Source: Brachypodium distachyon
Taxonomy: Eukaryota > Streptophyta > Magnoliopsida > Poales > Poaceae
Assembly (NCBI RefSeq): GCF_000005505.3
Contig: NC_016132.3
Location: 38,144,914 to 38,208,913, forward strand
Direction of reading: 5' to 3'
DNA length: 64,000 nt
The translations under genes and the position numbers were made by a program. Positions 21,607 through 34,400 of this stretch are shown here, in pieces; positions within the stretch are counted from its first letter, which is position 1, and every line of letters starts with the position of its first letter. The notes beneath the pieces are model-generated. The model saw nothing but the letters and a program-made list of their open reading frames with translations. It was not told the DNA's origin and made no database searches.

Positions 21607-24482
21607 ATGGCGTCCCCCACCACCAGGAAGGGAAAGGAAGGGAATGCCCCAAAGAAACCGGCGGCCAGCAAGAGCGAGGCGGCCACCAAGGCCGCCGCGG
21701 ACAAAGACCAAAAGAAGCGGGCGATGAGGCCCACGCTCGCCTTGTACCGGCCCGGCTACAACGGCGAGGCGCTGGCCAAGATCTGGCATGCCGTTTGCTC
21801 CAGGTTCAACGAGCACGGGGAGACCCTGATCTTCCCCGCCGGCGCCGACCACCAAGAAAACAACTTCCGGGTGTTCGGGCGCTTCATCCTCGCAGGATTG
21901 ATGCCGCCGTTCTCCCTGTTCCTTCATGCGCACATGGAGTCGTACCAATTGCGGGTGGCGCAGCTCCACCCCTCCTCCCTCTATCTCCTCGCCACCTTCC
22001 AGTTCCTCTGTGAAGCGATCGTCGGAGTAATGCCGTCGGTGGCGCTGTTCCGGCACTACTTCTACCCCCGCATCGAGAACGCGAATGCGATGTCATCAGG
22101 GGTGGTGTTCTGCGCCCGCGACCAGATGAAGTCCGAGTTCATCGTCCGGTCGGAATAGAAGATCGAGAAGGAATGGCGGGGCAACTAGTGCTGTGTCCGG
22201 GTGGAAGACCTCGAGGAATTCATCTACTCGCCCACCGAGCTGCCGCAACCCAACGACAGTTGGCGGGACCGGTACCACCGCGATGCCGATCTCCTTCCCA
22301 TCGTCGAGAAGATCAAGGCCTTGCGGCTAGCAGGGCTCACCGACGTTGATGTGGGCGCGCACCTTCATCAGCCGGCGCGTCGCGCCGCTCCAACTGCGCT
22401 CCCGCCCCGCGTGGATGTACACGGGGTCCGGGGATAGGACACGCCTCCATCGCGGTGCCCCGGGCTACGACAACCCCACGGGCGCCCACGGCCCCACCTG
22501 CGTGGGGGCTCTTCCGGGGCTTCAACCTCTAGCTCAACCCCCCAAAGGACGGCTCGCCGGTAGTGCTGGCAAGAGGGGGAGGGCTGATTTGCCCCCTGCC
22601 GCACCGAGGAAGAGGGTGCGCACGCAGGCTAGCAACAGCGCCGACCCGGCCGACGCGGGGGCCAGCGGCGCCCCTGGCGCGCCCGCTGCCGACCCGGCCC
22701 CGATGGAGGTGGCGCTGGCAACAGGTACCGCACCTTGCCCCGCTCCTTTGCTTTCATCCCCTTTGCTAGCTGATCCGCAACCGTACTGTCCTGTCTTCCC
22801 GCAGGCGATGTCCAGCTCGCCGTAGGCGTCCCGGCAACGACGGCCGGAACCGTGGAGGAGGAGGCCCCTCCCGCAAGCCCGGCAGCCCCGCAAGGTACTC
22901 GTCCAGAGCCTCCCGCGTCCGCCACCGGGTACTTGGCTAGCCCTTCGGATTTTAACCCTTCTCTCTGTTGCAGGCCCGACCACGCCCGTGCCGGGAGCAG
23001 GCATTGCGGTGATTGACCTTGACCCCGTCGCCGGGGTCGCGGGGACAGCGGGGGCACCGGAGGTTGCCCCCGCAACAACCCCCACCGCGCCGGCCGCAAC
23101 AATGGCGGCAACCACCGCCGCCATCGAAGAGGCGCTCGGCGACGCGCCCGCGGCCACAGAGGCCGCCGGCGCGAACTCTCCAACGAACCAGCAGGAGGCG
23201 GCCCCTGCTGGGGGCGCGGCAACCCCACCAGTCCCACAACCCTCAGGCGCGGGTGCCGGGGAGGATGCTGCGGTGGAGCCATTGGACGCTCCGCCGCAAG
23301 CCGACGACCCCCTGCCCAGCCAGACAGTGGCGGCGGGCGCTTCGTCGTTGGTGGCTGCCACTTCCGGCACATTTTCGACAGGGGGCACCGGCTCCTTGAC
23401 GCCGTCAAGGACCAGCAGCTAGCCTTCGTCACCTCCTTCAACCAGGTGAGGGAGCACCACGAGATCGCCAAGAGTCAGCTCGGCGAGGTGTGACTGGCCG
23501 TGGAGAAGGAGTGGCAGGAACTCTCCCGACTGTGGGAGGAGACATGCCTCCCGGCTGCGGGAGGAGACACGCCTTGCTCGGGAGGAGGCACGCCTCGCCC
23601 GAGAAGCCCGGGACGAGGCTGCCGTGCCGGTCGTCCCCGAGGAGGAGCTCTACCGGAGACTAGAAGCTCAACGCGCGAGCTGCAGGAAACCCTGGACTCG
23701 CTGGTGGTGGCACAGGCGAAAGCCAAGAAGGAGCACGCGGAGGTGCTCGCCGCGGCTCAGGCTCGTATCGACGAGAAGAGCGACCTGATCAGCAGCTACC
23801 TCCGCCAGATCTAGGGCCTGCGCGTCAAGATGGAGGTGCAGACCAAGGCTACGGAGGACGCGGTAACAGCGGCGGCGCGGCAGGAGGTGGAGCTCAACTC
23901 CGCCAAGGATAGGAGGACCGGACTCGAGACCGAGCTGGCCACCGTCCTTGAAGAGCTCGTCAAGGCGGGCGAGGACAATTCAGCCAAGGCTGCCCAACTC
24001 TCAGCGCAGGCGAGCCTCCTCCGCAAGGGGCATTTGGCTCAGACCAACCACGGCACGCTGATCGGGCAGCGGGAGCTGGAGACCAAGAAGCTGCTTGGGA
24101 TCGCCCAATCGCTGCGTGACCTTCTGCCGCTGTTCGAACTGCGGGCCGCGCGGGTGGACGGGACAGACGTTACCACGCTGATCCCGTTCTTCTCCGACTT
24201 GGTGGGAAGCTCGCGGCGCTTGATGTGTGGATCTCCAAATTCTGCAACGAGGAGATCGCCAACTATGCCTGGGAGGTTGCCGGAACGATCCTTCCAAGGG
24301 TGCACCTCCGACACCCTGAGTTCCCCTTCGAGACGCTGCTGGATGCTTGCTCGGACAGCGAGGACGCCCCCACCCACTGCCAAGCGGTGAGCGGGTTCGT
24401 CGACGAGATGGTCGGACGGATGCAGCGGAAGCCGGACCTTGTGCCAGTGCCGGAGCCCCCGGCGGAGGGCTCCGGCAGTTAG
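21607..24482 (+). pseudogene. Antisense extra gene of element C
   Basis: The ATG at 21607 starts MASPTTRKGKEG, matching D. The first domain contains LYRPGYNGEALAKIWHAV, FGRFILAGLMPPFSLFLH, YQLRVAQLHPSSLYLLATF and VMPSVALFRHYFYPRI. A TAG at 22156-22158 (Lys in B and D) interrupts it and frameshifts follow. Introns 22735-22804 and 22895-22973 have GT-AG ends; after the second the frame reads on as PVPGAGIAVIDLD. The coiled coil covers about 23400-24060, and a conserved C-terminal domain (FFSDL, NYAWEVAGTILPR, FPFETLLDACSDSED) ends at a stop at 24480-24482. The gene lies next to the 3' LTR, opposite to gag-pol. Confidence 0.78.
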
Positions 24483-24679
24483 TTGCCGTAGCCTGCAGCG
24501 GAAGCCGCCACATCCAGTTGCCGCAGCCCGTTGCCTGCCCTCGTCGTCCCTTAGTGTTGTTTTCCTTTACTTTGTTCGCTGCAAGTGTGGCGCCTGGCGC
24601 CGTTTAAACAATTAATGCCTTATTGGTCTATGCAACTGTTCACTGCTTAATTCTTGTTTCTTGTTCCTGGGGTTTCTTC

Positions 24680-24960
24680 CCGGGGTAGATCCCTTAGCCT
24701 TTGTGTGTTATGGCTTGTGTTGCCGGGGACTCGCGCGCCACACACTCGACCGGACCAGGGACCCGGGACGGACCCACAGTGCTGACCTGGGGCCAAGTGG
24801 CGGCGACGAGCCACTCCGCATGCGGGATAGCTACTCCCAAGCATGCGCTCCCGGGACGGGCCCGCCAGCCGCACAAGGAGCGCACTCCCCCCGCAAGCGT
24901 CCTTTCAACACCCTACCCACACGCAGGGTTTGGGCCGTGCTAGCGAGGCAACGTTCAGTT
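24680..24960 (-). repeat. Single copy of the tail repeat unit (element C)
   Basis: This block (with GACTCGCGCGCCACACACTC and GGAGCGCACTCCCCCCGCAA) is homologous to the two tandem units at 34700-35330 in element D. It lies between the integrase and the antisense gene and codes for nothing I recognise. Confidence 0.7.
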
Positions 24961-25039
24961 TTCGACAGCTTATCGTTCAAGTTTATGCACTAAGCTTTTC
25001 GTTCGTTACGTGCTTGGAATGCTTGCCGGAGGGGTGCGG

Positions 25040-25535
25040 CAGGGACGCTATGGCAGTGCACCCATCGGCGCTAGGCACGGATGCCATGCACCCCCATAGC
25101 GTCGCCGCGGCAGCCCTCGCCTCCGAATCCGCCTTCTTGTGGGATGCAGCAGGAATGCTGTGGCGGGGCCGCCGCGGGCACCAAGCACCAGTGGCGGCGC
25201 CACCATAGCGTCTCCGCGGCAACCTACGCCTCGGAGATACTCTTTGGAGGGGTACGGCAGGAACGCCGTGGTGGGGCCACTGCCGGCGCCGGGCACCGGT
25301 GGTGGCGCCACCACAGCGTCTCCGCGGCGACCCTCGCCTCGGAATAGCCTGGTGAAGGGGTACGGCAGGAACGCTGTGGCGGGGCTGACGCCGGCGCTGC
25401 CAGAGTGTCTCCGTGGCACCCCTCGCCTCGGGGTAGCCTGGTGGGGAGGTGCAACAAGGGCGCGGTGGCCGTGCACCCAGCAGCACAGAGCACTGATGGC
25501 ATGCACCCCCACCGCGCCTCTGCGGCACCTCTCGC
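25040..25535 (-). repeat. Roughly 108-bp minisatellite in the tail of element C
   Basis: Diverged units begin with a CTCCGCGGC-type motif near 25102, 25211, 25320, 25409 and 25521. Each carries a GGGGTACGGCAGGAACGC-like core and a CACCATAGCGT-like end. The matching array in D is at about 35945-36340. The remainder, 25540-26200, is non-coding tail with no gene seen. Confidence 0.7.
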
Positions 25536-26312
25536 CTTTGCGGCCTCTTCCTCAGCTCCGCTCTAAGCTGCTCCATGGCCGGCACGCTCTTTTATAGGCG
25601 CGGTTGAAGGGCTTGCCACCACACGCTCCGGGTCACCGCGGCACACGTGGTGCCAGACCCCCTTGAAGTGTGGCCCGGTCTTCGCCACCATGCATGCCAA
25701 GTTACCGCGGCACATGTGGCGGCTCCCCCCTGAAGCAGAGGCCTCGAAGTGCGGTCACTCCACACTACTGGGCGCCACTAAATGCTATAGCCCGTGGACG
25801 GTCCACGAGCGTTACAGCATGCCGGATTCCACTTTTAACCTGTATGTTAGATTCTTACCAAGCCCGAGACGCTGCAATTTTTTTTCGAAATTCACGAAAA
25901 CATGTAGCAACATGGATAGCTCTCCTGCCTTCATGCCCCTGGGCACAGAAGGGTCAGTGCCAAACTTGGTTGTGAGCATTCTTATATTCCAAGACGCAGT
26001 GTCTGCGTGATGCACGTTGCGGCGAGCCCGACAACTGCACGCCGCGTGCCGGAGTGATCCTGCAACGGGTTATCGTTTTCGAGGCTCCGACAGCCCCCTG
26101 CTCACAACCAAGTATGGAAAGAGACTTCTGAGCAACTTTGACAGGAGACGGAAGGAGGAGAATACCGCAAACAATCGAGGCAACTTTAAATTCAGGAAAT
26201 AGCACTTATCTTCATCCACTGCAACTAGTGGTTTACAATCGGGGGTTGCCCGGCTACACTAGTTCGAGAGGCATGCTTCGGCGGCATCACCTGTGGGTCG
26301 GGCTCTGCCGCT

Positions 26313-27724
26313 TCACGGGTAGAACTTGTGCAAGTGCTCAATGTTCCAGCTATTTTGCACCGGCAAGCCTTCTTCGGTTTCCAGCCGGACAGCCCCCGGC
26401 CTGGTCACTTGCACTACCCGGAAGGGCCCCTCCCATTTCGGAGCCAACTTGTTCCCGGCCTTCGTTCCTTGTATCCGGCGCAGGACAAGGTCTCCGGTCT
26501 CGAGCTCCCGGGAACGGATCCGCCTGTCGTAATAATGGCGGAGTCCCTGCTGGTACCGCGCAGCTCGCACAGCAGCCCGGCATCAAAGTTCTTCGATGAT
26601 GCTCAAATCGTCAACCCTCTACTCGTGTTGGCTGGAGTCGCCGGACGCGCGTACCCGAGGAGATCCGTGCTTGAGCACGAGGGGCAGCACCGCTTCTGCC
26701 CCGTAGACAAGGGCGAAAGGAGTCTCGCCCGTTGCCCGACTAGGTGTGGTCCTGATTGATCACAGCACGGGCTGGAGTTCTTCGACCCAGTGCTTCCCGT
26801 GGCGTTTGAGCTTGTCAAAGGTTCGCGTCTTGAGCCCCGCAGCACTTCTGCGTTGGCTCGCTTCGCCTGCCCGTTACTTGTTGGGTGAGCAACAGACGCG
26901 AAGTGGATCTTGGTGCCCATGCCCTCGCAGTAGGCCTGGAACACCGCGCTCGTGAATTGCATGCCGTTGTCGGTGATAATGTCGTTAGGCACACCAAACC
27001 GGCACACAATGCTTTTGAAGAACTTGATGGCCGCTTGGGCGGTCACCTTCCGCACTGGTTCCACCTCCACCTACTTGGAGAACTTGTGGATGGCCACGAG
27101 TAGGTACTCGTAGCCACCGACCGCTCTCGGCAGCTTGCCGATGATATCCAGCCCCCAGACCGGGAACGGCCTGGAGGACGGAATGACTTGCAGGTCCTGC
27201 GCCGGCTGGTTGCTCTTCTTCGCACGAAACTGGCATGCCTCAGACGTCTTCACCAGCTGGTCCGCGTCGGCTAGGGCCGTGGGCCAGTAGAAGCTGTGTC
27301 GAAACGCCTTGCCGGCCAGGGCCCGAGAGGCCACATGGTGGGAACACGCGCCTCGGTGTATCTCCTCCAGTAGCGCGTGCCCCTCGTCCTGGGGCACGCA
27401 GAGGAGCGTGACTCCATTTGCACGCCTTCGGTAGAGGTTGCCGTCCACCACGGCGTACATCTTGGCTTGCCGGGCCACGCGCTCCGTGGCAACGTCGTCT
27501 TCCGGGAGGGCTTCTCCCTTCAGGTAGCGGGCGATATCCACCGCCCAAGGCGGGGTCTTCCTGCCAGCGCATGCCGCTGCGTCGGTGGCATGGACCTCCG
27601 CCACGACAGGGTTTCCTTCGGTTGCCGAGTGGGCTTCCCCGGCAACCGGCTTGGGGGCGACCGAAGGCGCAGTCTGCCTGTGCCAGAACACCCCCGCCGG
27701 AACCTTCCGGCGCTTCGCTGCCAA
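26313..27724 (-). pseudogene. Element C: integrase
   Basis: The minus strand shows the linker (AWAV-type spacer, YLKGEALPEDD), the zinc module (SHHVASRALAGKAFRHSFYW, then SEACQF where B and D have CEAC), the core acids WGLDIIGKLP and ITDNGMQF, and SNGQAKRANAEV, in which the catalytic Glu is replaced by Lys. A frameshift follows at RGSRREPLT (about 26830). The C-terminal GPFRVVQVTRPGAV module (26313-26570) is open. The first zinc-binding Cys and the third catalytic acid are both lost. Confidence 0.87.
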
Positions 27725-28050
27725 TTGGACAGCTCGTCAGCTGCGAAGTTATCCTTCCGCTTGACGTGCTCCCGTCGGCGACTCGATGACGACCCCGGTG
27801 CCAGCTCCCTGGAGGCTGAACGCGTCGTCGAAGTACAAGATCTAGTGGCCTTCGTCCAGTTTGCCGCCAGGCTGGTCTCCGGCTCCTCCTCTTCTATGGC
27901 CGTCGAAGTCCATTCTGCGACGAAGTCTCCCAGGGCCGTACTCTTGATGCTCTTGGTGTTGGTGAAGTGCAGATCAAACTCCGACAGCTCCATTCTCCAC
28001 TCGGCCACCCTCCCGGTGGCTTCACGGTGGGTGAGGGCTCGCTCGAGGCA
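27725..28050 (-). pseudogene. Element C: truncated archaeal-type RNase H
   Basis: From LERALTHREATGRVAEW the frame continues to the first catalytic region and then jumps to [14 protein letters not shown] near 27780. About 330 bp holding the middle catalytic residues, present in B and D, are deleted, and the frame shifts near 27840. The domain cannot be functional. Confidence 0.8.
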
Positions 28051-29391
28051 GAACCCCGACACCACCGTGACGCGATGTGCCTGGAAGGTGGCGTAGCTTG
28101 CGTGACGCAAGCAGAACCCCCAGCAGGAGCTTTTGAACCTGCGGGTACCTCGCGCGGGTATCGTGCAGCACCGTGCTGACGAAGTACATCGGGTGCTGCA
28201 CGAGCCGCTTGCGTGGTGCGGACGTTGCCGGCTCGAGGGTGGTCCCCGGGTCCGAGGTGGTTGCCGGGGGCAGCTCAGCCCCCTTCCCCGCGACCTCAAC
28301 TGCCGGGATGTCCTCCTCTCTCTCGGCAACCAGCACCGAGCTGACCACTTGGTCAGTCGTCGCTAGGTAGAGTAGCAGCGGCTCGCCCGGCTTGGGGGCG
28401 ACGAGGACGGGTGGCGATTTCAGGTACTGCTTGAGATCCTGGAATACCGCCTCGGCCTTGATGGTCCAATCTATCGGGCCCTTCCTCTTCATTACCTTGA
28501 AGAAAGGTAGGGCGCATTCGAGCAACCTTGAGATGAAGCGACCTAGTGCGGCAACGCAGCCGTTGAGGTGCTGGACGTCCTTCACCTTGCGGGGAGCCTC
28601 CATATTCTCGATAGCTTCTATCTTCTTTGGATTGGCTTGAATCCCCCTGTGCGAAACCAAGAAACCCAGAAGCTGGCCCGAGTCTACACCAAAGGTGCAA
28701 TTCTCAGGGTTCAGCTTGAGTTTGATCCTGCGTAGGTTATCAAACGCCTCCCGCAAGTCATTAATCAGCGAGACCCCGTGCTTTGAATTGATGACGATAT
28801 CGTCCATGTAGGCCTCTACGTTTCGGCCTAGCTGGGGTCCCAAACACTCGCGCAACGCACGCTGGAATGTTGAGCCCGCGTTCTTCAACCCAAAAAGCAT
28901 GCACTTGTAGCAGTAGCAGCCAACCGGGGTGATGAACGCTGTCTTCTCCTCGTCTTCGACTGCCATCTTAATTTGATGGTAGCCGGAAAAGGCATCCAAG
29001 AAACTCAGCAAGTCGCAACCAGTAGTGGAATCCACTATTTGGTCAATGCGAGGTACAGGGAAAGGATCTTTCGGACACGCACGGTTAAGATCAGTAAAAT
29101 CTACACACATGCGAAGTTTATTTTCCCCCTTGGGCACTACAACAGGATTAGCTAACCAAGTGGGGTACAGTACTTCCCTGATAGCGCCCGCAGCTTTGAG
29201 CTTGTCCACTTCTTACCTGATGAAATCTTTGCGTTCCTGCACTTGCCGGCGGATCTTCTGCTTGACGGGGCGGGCGGCCGGACGCGCCGCGAGTCGATGC
29301 TCGATCACCTCCCTAGGTACTCTGGAAAGGTCCAACGGCTCCCAAGCGAACACGTTGGCATTCACCCGGAGGAAGTGATGAGGGCGCTTTT
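28022..29391 (-). pseudogene. Element C: reverse transcriptase and first RNase H
   Basis: The open stretch 29209-28022 carries the gypsy reverse transcriptase in order: LANPVVVPKGENKLRMCVDF, LLSFLDAFSGYHQIK, the active-site YMDDIVI (about 28810), GQLLGFLVSHRGI, then the RNase H part (PIDWTIKAEAVFQDL, FVSTVLHDTRARYP). Stops and a frameshift occur upstream (29215 and near 29330). The catalytic Asp pair of YMDD is intact. This is the best-preserved reverse transcriptase in the window; homology also continues past the 3' end in another frame. Confidence 0.88.
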
Positions 29392-30178
29392 CTATTCGGT
29401 AGTGAGGTGCGCACCGACGGTGACGGTGCGCTGCTCATTGCCGGCTGGGAGGGACAGCTTCTTCCCCTTGGCGCCCTCCTCCTTGAGCTTCTGGCTCTTG
29501 CCGGGGCGCGAGCTCGAGCCTGCGCCTCCCCTGGCAAGCTCTTGCGGGGCTGCGCGGGCCTTCTTAGTTGCCGGGCCGTCGCCTGGCAACCCTTCACTCC
29601 CGGCAACATCGTAGTTGCCGGTGTTGGCTGCGGCGGCGGCCCTGACGACCTCGCCAACGCACCAGGCTGCATCCTTGAGGTCACACCTGATGGAGAGGAC
29701 CCCATACACGGACGACATCTTCATCACGCTGTAGGCGCAATATGTCGCCGCCATGAACTTGATCAGCGCCGGCCGACCAAGGATCCCGTTGTAGGGCAAT
29801 GGGGTGTGTGCGACGTCGACCACTACGTGCTCGGTTCTGAACGCTTCCCGGGACCCGAAAGTCATCGGTAGCGTGATGCGCCCAAGGGGGCGCACGATCC
29901 CGGGGTTTACCCCCCGGAACGGGTCAGTGGGCTTCAGCTGCTCCACCGGCAACTGGAGTTTCTCTACTAACCTGGCGGACAGGAGGTTCAGCCCCGCTCC
30001 GTTGTCCACCAGCACCTTGGTCATCGTCACGTTGTTGATGATCGGTGAGACCACAAAGGGTATGACCCTTGAACCCAGTTGCCACGCTGGGTGGTCGTCG
30101 GCGCTGAAGGTGATCGGGACGTGCGACCACTTCAGTGGCTGCTGCGGCTCCGCATCCGGTAACAGCGCACACACCTCC
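29392..30178 (-). pseudogene. Element C: aspartic protease region
   Basis: The minus strand reads LLPDAEPQQPLKW, then the protease with ADDHPAWQLGSRVIPFVVS, VLVDNGAGLNLLSARLVEKL (the active-site Asp in a DNGA context) and YNGILGRPALIKFMAA. A basic Ala/Gly-rich linker precedes a TAG at 29392-29394, at the same place as in D. The 5' side stops at the target duplication of D (CCTCC, 30174-30178); its missing N-terminal residues are beyond D at 44803. It would cut the Gag-Pol precursor. Confidence 0.85.
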
Positions 30179-31055
30179 TGTTGTCGCTCGGTGCTTCGAC
30201 ACCGGGGGCGTGCGGCCACGTCCCCCTTTTAGGTTTGGTAGGGGCGTCTGTGGCGGAGACCCGGTGATCACCGGCACGGCCGATGAGGCCCTACGGGGCC
30301 GGTGAGACAGAACGCTAGGGGTGCATGCCAGTATAAGAACAAGTGCACACACGTTTTTTACCCAGGTTCGGGCCACCCGGAGGTGTAAAACCCTACGTCC
30401 TGCCTGTCTGAACTGATGTTGATCGCGGGTGAAACGTTTACAAGTTGCCGGGGCAGTTCCCGGGTTTCCTCTCCATGTCTAAGTACCCCTTACTGCTCTC
30501 TGCTGGCTGTCTACTGGAACCAACCGACCAACTCACTAACCTACCAACTGTCCAACCTCTTCTCTGTCTAAAAAAACCCCCCTTTGACCGTTGGCATGGG
30601 TCCTCCTTTTATGCACAAGGGGATGCCACACGTGCCATGGTGCATGAGCTACAAGTGTCCAACGGGGAGGCAAGCAACTCCCCCTGGTGAGTTGGTGGCA
30701 TGCATGGGTGCCACCTCCGCTGCTAGGGGCCTAAGACCCTAGGGTAGGATTAGACAACCACTGTTCCTTGGATCGAATGGGCAACTACCCGTCGGTTGGC
30801 TCGTTTACTGAGCCGCGTGCCTTACTCCTTGCCTTGGTGGGACCGCGCGTCCCGCGCCCGCCACGCGCCCGCGTGGCGCCGTCCACCGGCCCCACGACCC
30901 GGGGCGGGGGCATGCGCCCGGGAACCTCCAGTCCCCGCAAGTCGACCCCGGGAAGCACCCGGGCCCAGCGCACCCGGGAACCTCCTCCCGAGAAGCAGCT
31001 TCTCGGGAGGTGCCCAAGCGGGAATATTCCCCGAAGCCCCGCTAGCCCGTTTCGA
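30179..31055 (-). mobile_element. 3' LTR of element D, truncated
   Basis: It matches the 5' LTR of D from its CA end (30179) to about 31055, then joins internal sequence directly. Roughly 130 bp of LTR start and the polypurine tract are deleted. The TATA position reads CATAAAAG (30613-30606, minus), as in the other LTR of D. Confidence 0.82.
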
Positions 31056-31429
31056 GCTGGTCGGAAGGGTCTCCCTCTAGTCGGTTGCCGGGCTACGCCC
31101 TTAATCGACGCGTGGGCCCCCGATCAGTCGCGGGCCCGCGTCTCTTCGCTGCCCTGTGTACGGCGCCGTTAAAAGCGGAACAGCGGACGCGCGAGATTTC
31201 CGCCCTAACTCCCCCAAATAGGGTAGTTAAGGCCACTCCGCGCATTACTCCCAGTGATTAGGAGTTATCCCTGCGCTCCCGTAGGATACGGAACCGGCCG
31301 TTACCAAACGGCCAGGCACCATAAAGCCTCCACAGTTGCCAACAAGGGAACAACACTTTGCCCTTTCGCCTCCATCCTCTTCCTCATCTCGTATCCCTGC
31401 GCTCCTGCCAGCTTCCGCCCTTGCTCCCC

Positions 31430-34400
31430 ATGGCGCCTTCCACCACCAGGAAGGGGAAGGAGGTCCAGTCTTCGAAGAAGCCCGCGACCAGCAAGACCGA
31501 GGCGGCACTCAAAGCGGCCGCCGCCAAGGACCAGAAGAGGCGGGAGATGCACGCCACAGTCACCTTCTTCCGCCCTGGCTACAACGGCGAGGCGCTGGGG
31601 AAGCTCTGGCACACCGTCGCCTCCAACTTCAACGAGCACGGGGAGACGCGGATCTTCCCGGCGGGCGTCGAACACCAGGATAACGACTTCCGGGTGTTCG
31701 CGCGCTTCCTCCTCTGCGGCATGGTGCCGCCCTTCTCTCTGTTCCTCCACGCGCTGATGGAGTCCTATCAGTTGCGGGTGGCGCAGCTCCACCCCACCTC
31801 GCTCTTCCTCCTCGCCACCTTCCAGTTCCTCTGCGAGGCATTCGTGGGGGTGATGCCATCGGTGGGGCTCTTCCGCCATTACTTCTACCCGCGCATCGAC
31901 AAAGCAAAGGCGATGTCGTCGGGGTTGGTCTTCCGCGCCCGCGACCAGACGAAGTCGGAGTTCATCGTCCGGTCGGGGATGAAGATTGAAAAAGAGTGGC
32001 GGGGCGACTGGTGCTGGGTCCGAGTGAAGGACCCCCAGGAGTTCATCCAGCCACCGACGGAGTTGTCGGTACCCCAGAACGGTTGGACGGATAGGTACCA
32101 CCGCGACGCCGACCTCCTCCCCATCATGGAGAAGATCAAGGCCCTGCGGCTAGCGGGGCTCACCGATGTCGACGTGGCGCGCACCTTCGTCCATCGGCGC
32201 ATAGCCCCGCTGCAACTACGTTCCCGGCCCGCGTGGATGTACACGGGCTCCGCGGACAGGACACGCCTCCAGGCGGCGGCATGGACCTGGAGTCCCTCAG
32301 GACATGGGTGCGGGGGCGTCAGGGCGCTCAGCGACATCGTCGGTGCCTTCCCGCCCTGCAACGAGTGGGGGTTGATGGACGACACCCCCATGTGGGTCCC
32401 GCACGCTCCCCTGCAAGCACCCCGCAGGAAGCAGGTGCTCGAGGAGAGCGAGGGCGGGTCCGAGCCCAGATGGCCCTCCCTCCGGTCGCTGGACGACGAG
32501 GCGGGCCAGGTGGTTGCATCCCTGGAAGTCGTCGCCATGGAGGACGACGACGAGGAAAGCAGCGACAGCGCGCCCCTGATCGTGAGAAGGTCGAGGACAT
32601 TCGCGGCGGCCGCCGCCACCTACTCAACAGCAACGTCCGCCCCGGCAGCGGCCCCCGACCTAGCGGCGGTCGCCGCGCCTGGGGCACCCATCGGTACCTC
32701 GACGGCAGCCGCGGCACCAGGGGCCGCACGTGCCTCGGCGGCGGCCCTTGCCTTGGCAGCGGCTGCCAGCTCCGCGGCGGGAACTGGTCCCGGGGTGCCC
32801 GCCGGTACCCCGGCAACGCCAGCACCCGCGGGGGTCTCCGGCGCCCCGGCAGCGGCCTTCGCCCCGGAAGCAGGGGCCTCCGCGAGCTCGGCGCCCGGCG
32901 CTGCGGCGGCATCGCCATCGACACCCGGAGCTCTCCGGGTCACGACGACACCGCGGGCGCCCATGGCGCCGCTCGCTCGGGGGGTCTTCCGGGGCATTGC
33001 GCTCCGGCGCAACCCTCCGTAGTCCTCCTCGCCGGCGTGCGCCAGCAAGAGGGCGAGGAGTGATTCCGCGCCCGGCACGCCAAGCAAGAGGACGCGCGCT
33101 GACGCCGGCGGCGCCACCGATCCCGCTGCCACGGGGGCCAGCAGCGGCGCGGGCGCGTTCCTTGGCGACCCCGCCCCAACGGAGACAGGGCCGGCACCGG
33201 GTATGTCTTCGTCGATTCTTTGAACTGCAATTCCTGTTAGCCAAACTCACGAACATACCTTCTCTTTCTGCAGCAAGCGGCAGCTCGCGCGCGGCAAGTC
33301 CCTTGGACGCTCCCGCTAGCGCAGGCGAGGTAGGGGGGACTTCCCCGGCAAGCCCGTCGGCCGCACAAGGTAACCGCCCCGGTCGCCCTTGTTCGCCTTC
33401 AATAGCTCCAGCCATCGCCGATCCTAATGCTTCTCATGGTTGCAGGCACAAGTGCGCCCGCGCCGGGAACAGGCGCGGCCGCGGTCGACCCCGACTCGGT
33501 CGGCGGGACCGCGAGGGCGGGGGTGGAGGCGGAACCGGCTCCCACGTCCGGCCCCGCTGCGACGGACACAGCGGCAGCAGTGGAGACCGCTGCCGCCGTG
33601 GCAGCACCTGACGACACGCCCGAAGTCGCGGACGTGGCTGGCCCGGGCTCACCCGTCGTCCGGCAGGGGGCAACCCCTGCCGGAAGCAAGGAGCCCTCTC
33701 CTACCCCGGTGTCCTAGAGCCTAGGCGCGGGGGAAGTTGCCGGGGAAGGACGGCAAGACCCCCGGGAGCAAGTTGGCGACCCCGCGCCTAGCTCCACTTC
33801 AGCAGCGGGGGCTTCATCATCCTCGGGGGCTCTCCCCGGCACCGACCTTGGCACCCTCGCCGGGGTCGCTTGGAACCCCCTTACGTGGGATCCAAGTGTC
33901 TTTGAGCGGGGGCACCGATTCCTGGATGCTGTTCGGGACCAGCAGTTCGCCTTCGTCACCTCCTACAACGAGGTGAGGGAGCGCCACAAGGCCGGCGAGG
34001 CCAACGCAACCCAGGCCTTGGAGCTCGCAAAGCTGGAGGGGCGCGTCAGCAAGGCCAAGAAGGCCGCGCAAGATGCCTGACTCCATCACGGCACGCTGAT
34101 CGGGCAGCGACAGGTCGAGACGGAGAAGCTAACGAAGATCGCCCAGTCGCTGCGCGACCTGCAGCCCAAGTTCGAGCTGCAGGCGGTGGATGTGGACGGC
34201 ACGAACGTTAGGACGCTGATCCCCTTCTTCTCCGACTTGTTGGGAAAGCTCGGGGCGCTCGATGTCTGGATCGCCAAGTATGGCGCCAAAGAAGTCGCCA
34301 ACTACGCTCGGGAGGTTGCCGGGACAATCCTCCCGCGGATTCATCTCTGGGACCCGGAATTTCCCTTCGAGTCCCTGCTGGACGCTTGGTCCGACAGCGA

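Noticed and set aside
31319..31326. CATAAAGC as promoter of the antisense gene of D
   Set aside because: It lies about 105 bp before the ATG, but the equivalent position in C has no TATA-like sequence, so support is too weak.
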